A DNA stretch of 23,565 nucleotides from Fen731 sp964354265 (GTDB lineage: Bacteria > Actinomycetota > Humimicrobiia > Humimicrobiales > Humimicrobiaceae). The stretch is from contig CAYGYY010000034.1 of the NCBI GenBank assembly GCA_964354265.1, positions 1 to 23,565 of the forward strand, given 5' to 3'. A model generated the notes under the pieces. That model was not told where the DNA came from, made no database searches, and worked only from the letters and a program-made list of their open reading frames with translations. Numbering within the stretch: position 1 is the stretch's first letter; every line of letters begins with the position of its first letter. The position numbers were made by a program, and so were the translations under genes. Positions 16,530 through 23,565 of this stretch are shown here, piece by piece.

Positions 16530-17312
16530 TTAAATAATAGAAAGGCCTCCACAAACATTGATAACCTGCCCAGTGATATATACGGCTTTATCACTGCATA
16601 AATAAAAAATTGTATCAGCAATGTCCCCTGGTGATGCAAGCCTGCCCAGGGGGATCTTTCCGACCCATTTCTTCTGCACTTCTTCAACCGTGATGTTTTC
16701 TATACCGGATATCTTTCCCGCAACATCCTTCCACATCGGGGTATCAATCGTACCCGGAGCAACAGCATTTACCCTTATGCCTTTGGGTGCAAATTCAAGA
16801 GCTGTACTTTTTGTCATGTTTATTACCGCTGCTTTGCTTGCCGCATAAACTAGAAAATTTGGCCTTCCAGCCAATCCCGCTATTGAAGCAATATTTACTA
16901 TGCAGCCTTTTATATTTTTTTCAATCATTGATTTTGCAACAGTAATAAGCACGAAAAAAGTACCTTTTACATTTACAGCAAGTACCCTGTCCCAGTCCTG
17001 TTCATTGATGTCTGTCATTTTTTTTGCCAGGGAAACTGCAGCATTGTTAACCAGATAATCAATTTTGCCATATTCAAATAAAGCCATCTTTACAAGATTC
17101 TTTATTTCTTCAGTATTGGAGATATCGCAGACTTTTGTAACCACATTATGACCTTTTGCCTTCAGTTCAAGCTCAAGAGCTGCCAGCAAACTTTGATTTA
17201 TATCTGATATAACAACATTTGTTCCAGCATCTGCAAAAACCAATGCAGTTTCTTTCCCTACACCCTGTGCAGCTCCAGTTATAAGCACTGTTTTTCCATT
17301 AAAATCTTTCAT
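16530..17312 (-). CDS. Short-chain dehydrogenase/reductase (SDR), classical type
   Basis: This 260-residue oxidoreductase is a classical SDR. The cofactor motif TGAAQGVG lies at 12-19, NNAA at 89-92, and the catalytic residues are Ser143, Tyr156 and Lys160 in YAASK. Asp37 at the end of the second strand (ISDIN) predicts NAD(H) rather than NADP(H). The C-terminal GGLSII and the substrate loop near 185-215 (TPMWKDVAGKISG) are typical of FabG-like and sugar or 3-hydroxyacyl dehydrogenases. The substrate is unknown; in this cluster a hydroxy- or oxo-acid intermediate would be plausible. The ribosome site is weak (AAAGG about 11 bases upstream). It follows the UroD-like gene by 64 bases. Confidence 0.92.
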   Translation of the reverse strand: MKDFNGKTVLITGAAQGVGKETALVFADAGTNVVISDINQSLLAALELELKAKGHNVVTKVCDISNTEEIKNLVKMALFEYGKIDYLVNNAAVSLAKKMTDINEQDWDRVLAVNVKGTFFVLITVAKSMIEKNIKGCIVNIASIAGLAGRPNFLVYAASKAAVINMTKSTALEFAPKGIRVNAVAPGTIDTPMWKDVAGKISGIENITVEEVQKKWVGKIPLGRLASPGDIADTIFYLCSDKAVYITGQVINVCGGLSII

Positions 17313-17376
17313 TTCTTTCGCAACCTTTCACTAAGAGAAACTAAATTAAGACAATAAGAGTATGGTTCTTATAGTT

Positions 17377-18513
17377 TTAAGAATAACTACCGAATTTATA
17401 AGCTGAATCAAAAAGTGCTTCGATATTTTCAGGGGATACAAAAGGTTGTATACAGTGAATACTTCCAAAAATAAAACCGCCATCTTTAGCAAAATCAGCT
17501 ATCCTTCTTTTAACCTCTTCTTCCACCTGTTTTGGAGTCCCTTCCTCCAGTATCTTATTATCGCATCCACCACCCCAAAAGCTTATGTATTTACCGAATT
17601 CTTTCTTTAGCCTGTCACTCTCCATATTGACAGCAGTTACTTCTACCGGATTTATAATATCTATACCCAGCTCTATGAAATCGGGGATAAAATCATAAAT
17701 ACTTCCATCTGAGTGTATAAAAATCTTCGCATCTGTCTTGCTCTTAATAAAATCCACGATTTTTTTATGCAGCGGCTTATATATCTGCCTGTATACATCA
17801 GGAGACATCAAGGGTCCGCTTTTAAAGCCAAGGTCATCGTCCATTTTAACAACCTGCACATATTCGCCGACAAGTCCAAGCATGATATCATAGTACTTTA
17901 AAAGCCAGTCCAGCAATTTTTCTGCAAGATATTCAGCAAATTTTCTATTTCCTGCAAGATCCATCAGGGAATTTTGCAGACCTCTTATCGTCATTGTCTG
18001 CTCCCATATGCCGTATGCGCTGTTTACAAGCATCGCTTTACCAGTGGTTTCAAATATTTTTTTGACTTTTTCTCTCAACCCCCTGTACCTGCCAGGATCC
18101 TCTACGTCGGGCATTTTATATTTTTCAATATCACTTATCTCTGAAGCGTTTTGAAGTGGCTGCCAGTCCCACTCATAAAACATCACGCCTTCAGGTTTTT
18201 TATAGACAACACCCCAGTCATCTGTCCATTTACCGTTTTCCTTATCAATAACCAGTTCCCATTTGTCTGGTTTCCCAGGCTGTATAAGTTCTATGTCTGC
18301 TTTAAACCTTTCCTTTATCCTCTCATCTGTATATACGCACATAGTCATCAGATTATGTATCTTCTCAACAGGATTGTTGATTCCCAGGTATTCTGCCAAC
18401 GCTTTATGAGAATTTTTATGGATAAGCGAGACAGAAACACCGCCAAGGTCTACTGGTACCCTGTCGGGCTCCTTATGCCCTAACGACATTATTAATCTTT
18501 CTCTTGAATTCAT
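17377..18513 (-). CDS. Uroporphyrinogen decarboxylase-family protein (UroD/MtaA-like)
   Basis: This roughly 378-residue protein of the UroD superfamily starts with the usual NSRERLIMSLGHKEPDRVPVDLGG. The superfamily covers haem-making HemE and the MtaA/CmuA-type corrinoid methyltransferases. It is not HemE: the HemE signature PVWxMRQAGRY is absent and the N-terminus resembles the methyltransferase-like branch. The metal-site motif reads FIHSDGSI, with aspartate where MtaA has HxC, so zinc-thiol methyl transfer as in MtaA is uncertain. No corrinoid protein gene is adjacent. The ATG at 18513 is chosen because GGGAG lies five bases before it. An ATG six codons earlier (18531) overlaps the HMGL-like stop by four bases and may also be used. 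Function in this cluster is unknown. Confidence 0.82.
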   Translation of the reverse strand: MNSRERLIMSLGHKEPDRVPVDLGGVSVSLIHKNSHKALAEYLGINNPVEKIHNLMTMCVYTDERIKERFKADIELIQPGKPDKWELVIDKENGKWTDDWGVVYKKPEGVMFYEWDWQPLQNASEISDIEKYKMPDVEDPGRYRGLREKVKKIFETTGKAMLVNSAYGIWEQTMTIRGLQNSLMDLAGNRKFAEYLAEKLLDWLLKYYDIMLGLVGEYVQVVKMDDDLGFKSGPLMSPDVYRQIYKPLHKKIVDFIKSKTDAKIFIHSDGSIYDFIPDFIELGIDIINPVEVTAVNMESDRLKKEFGKYISFWGGGCDNKILEEGTPKQVEEEVKRRIADFAKDGGFIFGSIHCIQPFVSPENIEALFDSAYKFGSYS

Positions 18514-18527
18514 GGCTACTCCCGCAG

Positions 18528-19748
18528 TCATTTCAAAACTTCTGATACAATTTCTTCAAAATCCTGCCTGTTCAGTAAACCCTTTTTTTCATAAGATTTT
18601 TCTTTTACTTTTGCAAGAATCTCGTTTATCTGCTGTGAATCAGCCGATTTGCCCATTTTTTTCAGCCAGTTTTCTATTGACGTTGTCCCGCTGTGTTTGC
18701 CAAGAACAATACCCGGGGTCCTGTGACCAACAAATTCCCAGTGGAATGGGAAAATCTCAAGGACATCTTCTGAGCCCATAAGCCTGTCCATCCAAACACT
18801 TACAATCCCTGATTCAACATCGAATAACCCATCCCCAATAATCGGCCTGTTATCAGGTAATTTCAAGTTTAATATTTCCTGTACAAGTTTTGAAGTCTCA
18901 TACATCTTTGAAAAATCAATATCTATATCCAGGCCGTACATTGTCTTTAATATCATTGCAACATCCTCATATGCTGCCATGCCTGCTCTTTCCCCTATGC
19001 CCGAGATTGAAGACTGGACCACTTCAACCCCTGCAGCCACAGCGATTACTGTATTTGCAGAAGCGCAATTGAAATCATTATGGAAATGGGCTTCCAATGG
19101 TTTGTTTATTTTCTTCTTTATTTGCCTTACCAGAAAATCAACTGCATGCGGAGATAGGACTCCCATGGTGTCTACTACTCCCAAAGCATCCATATGCCCT
19201 TCTGTCGAAACCTTATCGATTAATGCAAAGAACCAGTCAAGTTCAGCACGTGTCATATCTACAGGGAAAAATACAGTATAAAGGCCGTTTTCCCTGGCAA
19301 ATCTTGTGGCCTCAATTGGCATTTCCATCGCTTTTTCAACAGTCCAGCCATATGCTTTTTCAATAATATGTTTGCTTGAGGGTATCTCTATTACAATACC
19401 GTCGACCCCGCAGTCAACAGCCCTTTTTACATCATCAAGGACACAGCGTGAAAAAACGAATATCTCTGGCCCCAGGTTCCGCCTGACTATTTCTTTTATT
19501 GCCTCTTCGTCCTGCTTTGATACTGCAGGCATTCCTGCTTCAATCCTGTCAATGCCAGCTTCAGCAAGTTTTTCTGCTATTCTTATTTTCTCATCTTTAT
19601 TAAAAACGAGCCCTGCCTGTTGCTCTCCGTCACGAAGTGTTGCATCATGAAATTTTACTTTTTTAGGAAAATTAAGTTTTTTTAAAACTTCCTCTTCATA
19701 ATTCCAGGCACTTACAAACCAGTCCTTAGTTTTCCATTTTTCACTCAT
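18528..19748 (-). CDS. HMGL-like (DRE-TIM) acyltransferase, isopropylmalate/homocitrate synthase-type
   Basis: This 406-residue TIM-barrel enzyme has the DRE-TIM metallolyase marks: DATLRDGEQQAG near residues 35-46 with the catalytic Arg-Asp, the metal histidines in EAHFHND near 220, GIGERAG, and GKHSG near the end of the catalytic part. These favour the acyl-CoA plus 2-oxo acid synthases (2-isopropylmalate, homocitrate, citramalate type) over HMG-CoA lyase. The C-terminal allosteric LeuA domain of about 120 residues is missing, so leucine feedback is not expected. No leuBCD or lysine-pathway genes are near, hence leuA is not assigned. AGGGGGT lies six bases before the ATG. The gene starts 16 bases after the regulator remnant and overlaps the upstream ATG of the UroD-like gene. 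Confidence 0.85.
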   Translation of the reverse strand: MSEKWKTKDWFVSAWNYEEEVLKKLNFPKKVKFHDATLRDGEQQAGLVFNKDEKIRIAEKLAEAGIDRIEAGMPAVSKQDEEAIKEIVRRNLGPEIFVFSRCVLDDVKRAVDCGVDGIVIEIPSSKHIIEKAYGWTVEKAMEMPIEATRFARENGLYTVFFPVDMTRAELDWFFALIDKVSTEGHMDALGVVDTMGVLSPHAVDFLVRQIKKKINKPLEAHFHNDFNCASANTVIAVAAGVEVVQSSISGIGERAGMAAYEDVAMILKTMYGLDIDIDFSKMYETSKLVQEILNLKLPDNRPIIGDGLFDVESGIVSVWMDRLMGSEDVLEIFPFHWEFVGHRTPGIVLGKHSGTTSIENWLKKMGKSADSQQINEILAKVKEKSYEKKGLLNRQDFEEIVSEVLK

Positions 19749-19763
19749 ACCAGACCCCCTAAG

Positions 19764-19990
19764 TTAAATACCAGAATTATAATCAGGTATCCTGTTTATA
19801 ATACTTTCTATTTTTGATAAATTCTCAAGCATTGCTTTGCCGGCCTTGTCAGGATTCCTGCTTTTGTTGCATTAAATATCTCGATATGCCGGGCAAGTGA
19901 TTCAGCCAGGTCAACGTCGGCAATTACCGTCTTTTCCCTTACTTCTATCAAAAGGTTATTTATTGAAGCCATAAAAGCTGTAGGTATCAA
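19764..19990 (-). pseudogene. Frameshifted C-terminal remnant of an FCD-domain (FadR/GntR) regulator
   Basis: Read from about 19990, the translation gives the second half of an FCD ligand-binding domain: ASINNLLIEVREKTV, then LARHIEIFNATKAG, which matches the family pattern of a metal-binding histidine helix. Near 19855 the frame breaks; the other frame continues sensibly with NPDKAGKAMLENLSKIESII and stops at 19764-19766. GGAATCC where GGAAATCC is expected explains the break as loss of one A. The N-terminal winged-helix DNA-binding half is absent, and the remnant starts next to the purH stop. In intact systems such regulators often control the adjacent catabolic operon, here the HMGL-like cluster. 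A sequencing error could explain the frameshift but not the missing half. Confidence 0.65.
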
Positions 19991-19994
19991 TTTT

Positions 19995-21701
19995 TCAGTG
20001 CTTGAAATGCCTCCTGCCGGTAAAAACCATAGGGACTTTATTTTTATTGCAGAGTTCGATTATCTCCTTGTCCCTGACTGAGCCGCCGGGCTGTATTATT
20101 GCAGAAACCCCTGCGCTGATTGCAGCTTCCACGCCATCTGCAAACGGAAAGAAAGCATCTGATGCAAGGACGGAGCCTTTTGCTTTCTCGCCGGCTTTTT
20201 CAACAGCTATCTTTGTAGAATCGACCCTGCTCATTTGCCCGGCCCCCACTCCAGCAGTCGTCCTGTCTTTCACAATAAGTATTGCATTTGATTTTATATT
20301 CTTTATTATCTGCCATGCAAACACCAGGTCATCCAGCTGGGACCTTGAGGGTCTTGTTTCTGTAACAAATCCAAATGATTCCATATTTACTACACCTTCA
20401 TCTATATCCTGCGCCAGCAATCCGCCATCAATGCCTTTGAGATCTGCATATCCTGGTTTGTATTTTCCAGTTTTAAGTTCTTCAATATGTTTTTTCAGGT
20501 CGAATTCTATTTTAAGTATCCTTAAATTTTCCCTGTTTTTTAATATTTCAAGAGCTTCATCCCCAAAATCCGGAGCAATAAGGACCTCTACAAACTTATC
20601 CGACATCTGCCTTGATGCATCAGAAGTCCATTGATAATTGCACGCCACTATGCCGCCGAATGCTGAAACAGGATCGGCAAAATGCGCATTATGATATGAT
20701 TCAGCCACGGTTGCAGCAGAAGAAACGCCGCAGGGATTATTGTGTTTTATTATAGCAACACATGGGACTTCAAATTCCCTGACTATTGCAAACGCAGCAT
20801 TGGCATCAAGTATATTATTATAAGAGAGCTCCTTACCCTGTATCTGAACACTATTTGCCAGGCACTGCGCAGGTGCATTGGAAAGCTTATAGTAGGCAGC
20901 TTTCTGGTGAGGATTCTCCCCATATCTTAAGTCCTGTATCTTTCTATACTGAAGGTCAAGAAAATCAACATATCCGCCCTCACTGTTTTTAAATTCATTT
21001 ACGCCTGTTTTATCTATAAATTCATTTTCGACTTTTGTGCAATCAATTTTCAGGTAGGGCCTAAGATATACATCCGTACCTTTAAACTCATCCTCCCTGC
21101 CAATGTTATACTCATTCATGAAATAGTTGAAAATAACACTGTCATACTCACAGGTATGCTGGAAAGCCTTTACACTCAAGCTAAATAATGTGGCATCTGC
21201 AAGACTTCCGCCGGATTTTAGAAGCTCATCAGCTATCTTCTCATAGTCTTCAGGGTCCACCACTACTGCCACGCTTTTATGGTTTTTAGCGGCGCTCCTT
21301 ATCATAGTCGGTCCGCCGATATCAATATTTTCAATAGCTTCCTGCCTGCTTACACCGGGTTTGGAAATAGTTTCTTTAAAGGGATAGAGATTCACTACGA
21401 CCATATCTATCAGTTTCATTCCTGCATTTTGCGCCTGTTCAAGATGCTCTTCCTTTGACCTGTCTGCAAGGATTGCCCCATGAACGAAAGGGTGCAGTGT
21501 TTTAAGCCTGCCATTCATCATTTCTGGAAATTTTGTAAGCTCCTCTACTTTCAGGACTTTTATCCCTGCATCGGCAAGCTGGTTGTATGTGCCGCCGGTT
21601 GTTACGATCTCAATTCCTAAAGACTGCAGTACACCTGCAAACTTTACTATACCGATTTTGTTGGAAACACTAATCAATGCCCTTTTTACTGCTGCTGACA
21701 C
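19995..21701 (-). CDS. purH: Bifunctional AICAR transformylase/IMP cyclohydrolase
   Basis: PurH catalyses the last two steps of IMP synthesis: formylation of AICAR with 10-formyl-tetrahydrofolate, then ring closure. The N-terminal MGS-like cyclohydrolase domain covers about 1-195 (ISVSNKIGI, VTTGGTY, GRLKTLHP). The transformylase follows with DLRYGENPHQ near 257-266, the catalytic Lys319-His320 in IKHNNPCG, and a C-terminal SDAFFPFADG and QPGGSVRD. At 568 residues it is about 40 longer than E. coli PurH, with a hydrophilic insertion near 195-255 before the DLRYGENPHQ motif. The start is a GTG with AAGGAG five bases upstream. It is downstream of purN by 69 bases in the same direction. Confidence 0.97.
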   Translation of the reverse strand: MSAAVKRALISVSNKIGIVKFAGVLQSLGIEIVTTGGTYNQLADAGIKVLKVEELTKFPEMMNGRLKTLHPFVHGAILADRSKEEHLEQAQNAGMKLIDMVVVNLYPFKETISKPGVSRQEAIENIDIGGPTMIRSAAKNHKSVAVVVDPEDYEKIADELLKSGGSLADATLFSLSVKAFQHTCEYDSVIFNYFMNEYNIGREDEFKGTDVYLRPYLKIDCTKVENEFIDKTGVNEFKNSEGGYVDFLDLQYRKIQDLRYGENPHQKAAYYKLSNAPAQCLANSVQIQGKELSYNNILDANAAFAIVREFEVPCVAIIKHNNPCGVSSAATVAESYHNAHFADPVSAFGGIVACNYQWTSDASRQMSDKFVEVLIAPDFGDEALEILKNRENLRILKIEFDLKKHIEELKTGKYKPGYADLKGIDGGLLAQDIDEGVVNMESFGFVTETRPSRSQLDDLVFAWQIIKNIKSNAILIVKDRTTAGVGAGQMSRVDSTKIAVEKAGEKAKGSVLASDAFFPFADGVEAAISAGVSAIIQPGGSVRDKEIIELCNKNKVPMVFTGRRHFKH

Positions 21702-21770
21702 TTTTTCTCCTTTTTAAAATAAAAAAGTTATAAAAAAAACAATGCCGGAACTTTAGAATATAAAACAGGA

Positions 21771-22397
21771 CTAGTCGCCTGAAATAAAGACTTTCCTTCC
21801 AGAAATTTTCAAACTCCCGTTGCAGAAATATTTTACTGCAACAGGATATATCCTGTGCTCTACTTCATGTATTTTTTCCTCAAGGCTTTCAATGCTATCG
21901 TCCTGGCCTATTTGGACAGCTTCCTGGATAATTACCGGTCCTGAATCAAGCCCTTCATCTACAAAATGAACGGTCACGCCAGTAACTTTTACTCCATATT
22001 CATATGCATCTCTTATGCCATTCGTTCCCTTAAAGGAGGGGAGCAGTGCAGGATGAATATTTAATATCCGGTTCCTGTATTTTTTAACTAAACCCCGGCC
22101 TATAAGAAGCATGTAGCCTGCAAGCACAATAAGGTCTATTTTTTCTTCCTTAATTAAAGCAGTGATTTTTTTGTCGTATTCGCCCCTGTTGTTAAAATCA
22201 GTGGGGCTAAAGTTTACAGTCTTTATACCATATTGTTTAGCCCTCTCAAGCGCATAAGCCCTGCGGTTGTTGCTGAAAACCAGAACTATATCACCATTTA
22301 TATGTCCTTTTCCCGCATAGTCTATCAGGGCTTGAAGGTTTGAACCAAAGCCTGAAGCAAACACTGCTATCCTTTTATTTTCATTTGTATTTTTCAT
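21771..22397 (-). CDS. purN: Phosphoribosylglycinamide formyltransferase (GART)
   Basis: PurN adds the formyl group from 10-formyl-tetrahydrofolate to GAR, the third step of purine synthesis. The 208-residue length is typical. SGFGSNLQALI near 15-25 binds the phosphate of GAR, the catalytic Asn113 and His115 lie in NIHPALLPSFKG, and Asp151 in DEGLDSGP corresponds to E. coli Asp144. A candidate promoter lies 28 bases or more before the start, so purN may be transcribed partly on its own as well as from upstream of purM. The gap to purM is 117 bases, larger than in tightly packed pur operons. Confidence 0.96.
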   Translation of the reverse strand: MKNTNENKRIAVFASGFGSNLQALIDYAGKGHINGDIVLVFSNNRRAYALERAKQYGIKTVNFSPTDFNNRGEYDKKITALIKEEKIDLIVLAGYMLLIGRGLVKKYRNRILNIHPALLPSFKGTNGIRDAYEYGVKVTGVTVHFVDEGLDSGPVIIQEAVQIGQDDSIESLEEKIHEVEHRIYPVAVKYFCNGSLKISGRKVFISGD

Positions 22398-22424
22398 ACC
22401 CGTTTATTATAAAATATATTTTTG

Positions 22425-22453
22425 AGTATAATTATCTGACTTAATTACCGCAA
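22425..22453 (-). promoter_or_regulatory. Candidate sigma-70 promoter for purN-purH
   Basis: On the minus strand TTGCGG (22453-22448) and TATACT (22430-22425) are 17 bases apart. Transcription would begin near 22418, about 20 bases before the purN ATG. TATACT and TTGCGG each differ from consensus by one or two bases. It lies in the gap between purM and purN, so it would act as an internal promoter of the pur genes. Confidence 0.45.
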
Positions 22454-22484
22454 TATTTGGTACAATTGTTTACGCTTCATTGAT

Positions 22485-22501
22485 TACGATTATTAATCGT
22501 A
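22485..22501. promoter_or_regulatory. Perfect inverted repeat in the purM-purN gap
   Basis: TACGATTA (22485-22492) and TAATCGTA (22494-22501) are perfect arms around one base. Relative to the predicted purN start site it is centred near -75, more like an activator site than a repressor site. It may instead be a weak hairpin after purM. It does not match the E. coli PurR box (ACGCAAACGTTTGCGT). Confidence 0.4.
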
Positions 22502-22514
22502 TTATTGAATAAAA

Positions 22515-23565
22515 CTATTTATCGTAATTTATCCTGACCTTACCGGAGCCACTGATGACTTTTCCCATAATATAGGCATTTTCCCCTGCATTATTTAATT
22601 TCCTCAATGCAGGCTCAACAAGATCCGGGTTTATTATCAAAACCAGACCAATACCCATGTTGAATACCCTGTACATCTCATCTTTTTCAAGATTTCCCCG
22701 CTGCTGCAGGAACATGAACACTTCCTGCACAGGCCAGCTTCCTTCTGTTATTAAAGCATCCATATTTTTAGGTATTATCCTGTTTATGTTTTCATAGAAA
22801 CCGCCCCCGGTTATGTGTGCTATACCGTTGACTTTTATCCCCTCTTCATGCAGAAGGCTGGTTACTGGAAAATAAAGCCTGGTTGGCGCAAGAAGCGCTT
22901 CGCCAAGTGTTTTTTTTAAACCAGGCTCATTACTGATACCATTGTTAAATGGAAAATCAAGGTTAATATTTTTTGAATCTATTATTTTCCTTATAAGGGA
23001 AAAACCGTTACTGTGTATACCAGATGACGGGACACCAAGAAGTAAATCGCCCCTGCTGACCAATTCAGGCTTTATAATGCCTGATTTTTCAACCACCCCC
23101 ACTGCAAAGCCTGCAAGATCGATATCATCTTTTGCATACATATCAGGCATTTCTGCCATTTCACCCCCTATGAGAGCTGCCTGGCATGTCCTGCAGCTAT
23201 CTGCTATGGATCCCACTATCATCCTGGCCTTTTGGGGGTCAAGTTTTCCCCATGCTATATAGTCAAGGAAAAAAAGAGGTTTTGCGCCGCAGCAGATTAT
23301 GTCATTTATACACATTGCAACAAGATCCTGCCCTATGTGATTGTAGATGCCTGTTTTTTTTGCGAGGATAAGTTTTGTACCCACACCGTCGGTCGAAGAT
23401 ACGAGTACTGGTTGCCTGTATTTTTGGCTCTCAAATAAAAAAAGGCCTGCATATGAGGTCAGGTCATTTAATACATTTTTATTGAATGTGGAAAAGACTG
23501 GTTCCTTTATAAGCTTGATTGCTTCACCTGCAGCATCCAGGTCCACACCCGAGCTCCTGTAAGTC
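22515..23565 (-). CDS. purM: Phosphoribosylformylglycinamidine cyclo-ligase (AIR synthetase), 5' end outside window
   Basis: PurM closes the imidazole ring of purines, converting FGAM to AIR with ATP in the cytoplasm. Conserved segments are VSSTDGVGTKLILA, GQDLVAMCINDIICCGAKPLFFLDYIA, ALIGGEMAEMPDMY, LLGVPSSGIHSNGFSLIRKI and HITGGGFYENINRI; the last glycine-rich part belongs to the second domain of the PurM fold. A GTG at 23546 could start translation, but the frame stays open to the window edge and upstream codons read TYRSSGVDLDAAGEA, matching the usual PurM N-terminus (TYKDAGVDI-AG). The true start therefore lies just beyond base 23565. Only a few residues are missing. Confidence 0.96.
   Translation of the reverse strand, partial: TYRSSGVDLDAAGEAIKLIKEPVFSTFNKNVLNDLTSYAGLFLFESQKYRQPVLVSSTDGVGTKLILAKKTGIYNHIGQDLVAMCINDIICCGAKPLFFLDYIAWGKLDPQKARMIVGSIADSCRTCQAALIGGEMAEMPDMYAKDDIDLAGFAVGVVEKSGIIKPELVSRGDLLLGVPSSGIHSNGFSLIRKIIDSKNINLDFPFNNGISNEPGLKKTLGEALLAPTRLYFPVTSLLHEEGIKVNGIAHITGGGFYENINRIIPKNMDALITEGSWPVQEVFMFLQQRGNLEKDEMYRVFNMGIGLVLIINPDLVEPALRKLNNAGENAYIMGKVISGSGKVRINYDK

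Noticed and set aside
17377..18513. Assignment of the UroD-like gene as hemE.
   Set aside because: The HemE N-terminal signature is absent and no haem genes are nearby.

Overview
This AT-rich window carries 17 protein-coding genes and one gene remnant. It is bacterial: there is a LonA-type protease, a LigD-type NHEJ enzyme, Shine-Dalgarno-led genes and purM-purN-purH. No rRNA or tRNA gene, CRISPR array, integrase or insertion sequence was seen. AGG and ATA codons are frequent. The gene content fits a free-living heterotroph of a low-GC lineage; Firmicutes-like or low-GC Actinobacteriota-like lineages are possible, but no gene settles the phylum.

Layout. (1) 1-2738, plus strand: the 3' part of ligD, cut by the window edge and holding the end of a ligase domain followed by a polymerase domain, then a B12-binding radical SAM protein. 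A 17-bp-stem hairpin at 2782-2816 separates it from the next genes. (2) 2861-7266, minus strand: a cation/acetate-type symporter with a large extramembrane insertion, its DUF485 partner with an unusual charged repeat tail, a BASS-family transporter and an unknown two-helix membrane protein. (3) 7522-10686, plus strand: a small zincin-like metallopeptidase and lon. The 381-base gap between them holds a near-consensus sigma-70 promoter with an inverted repeat at the predicted start site. A terminator hairpin follows lon. (4) 10833-11579, minus strand: an MBL-fold hydrolase. (5) 11729-19748, minus strand: an apparent catabolic or specialised metabolic cluster, read in the order HMGL-like acyltransferase, UroD-like protein, SDR, E1-alpha, E1-beta, a free-standing lipoyl domain, M20 hydrolase and branched-chain-type aminotransferase. 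(6) 19764-19990: a frameshifted C-terminal remnant of a FadR-type (FCD) regulator, wedged between the cluster and purH. (7) 19995-23565, minus strand: purH, purN and purM (cut by the window edge), all for IMP synthesis.

How the genes may work together. In block 5 the M20 hydrolase could release an amino acid, the aminotransferase convert it to a 2-oxo acid, and E1-alpha/beta decarboxylate that acid onto the free lipoyl protein. No E2 acyltransferase core or E3 is present, so the fate of the acyl-lipoyl group is open. The HMGL-like enzyme (acyl-CoA plus 2-oxo acid), the SDR and the UroD-like protein could act before or after this step. The cluster with its orphan lipoyl carrier and broken regulator is the best candidate here for an undescribed system. 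Its pathway assignment is inference.
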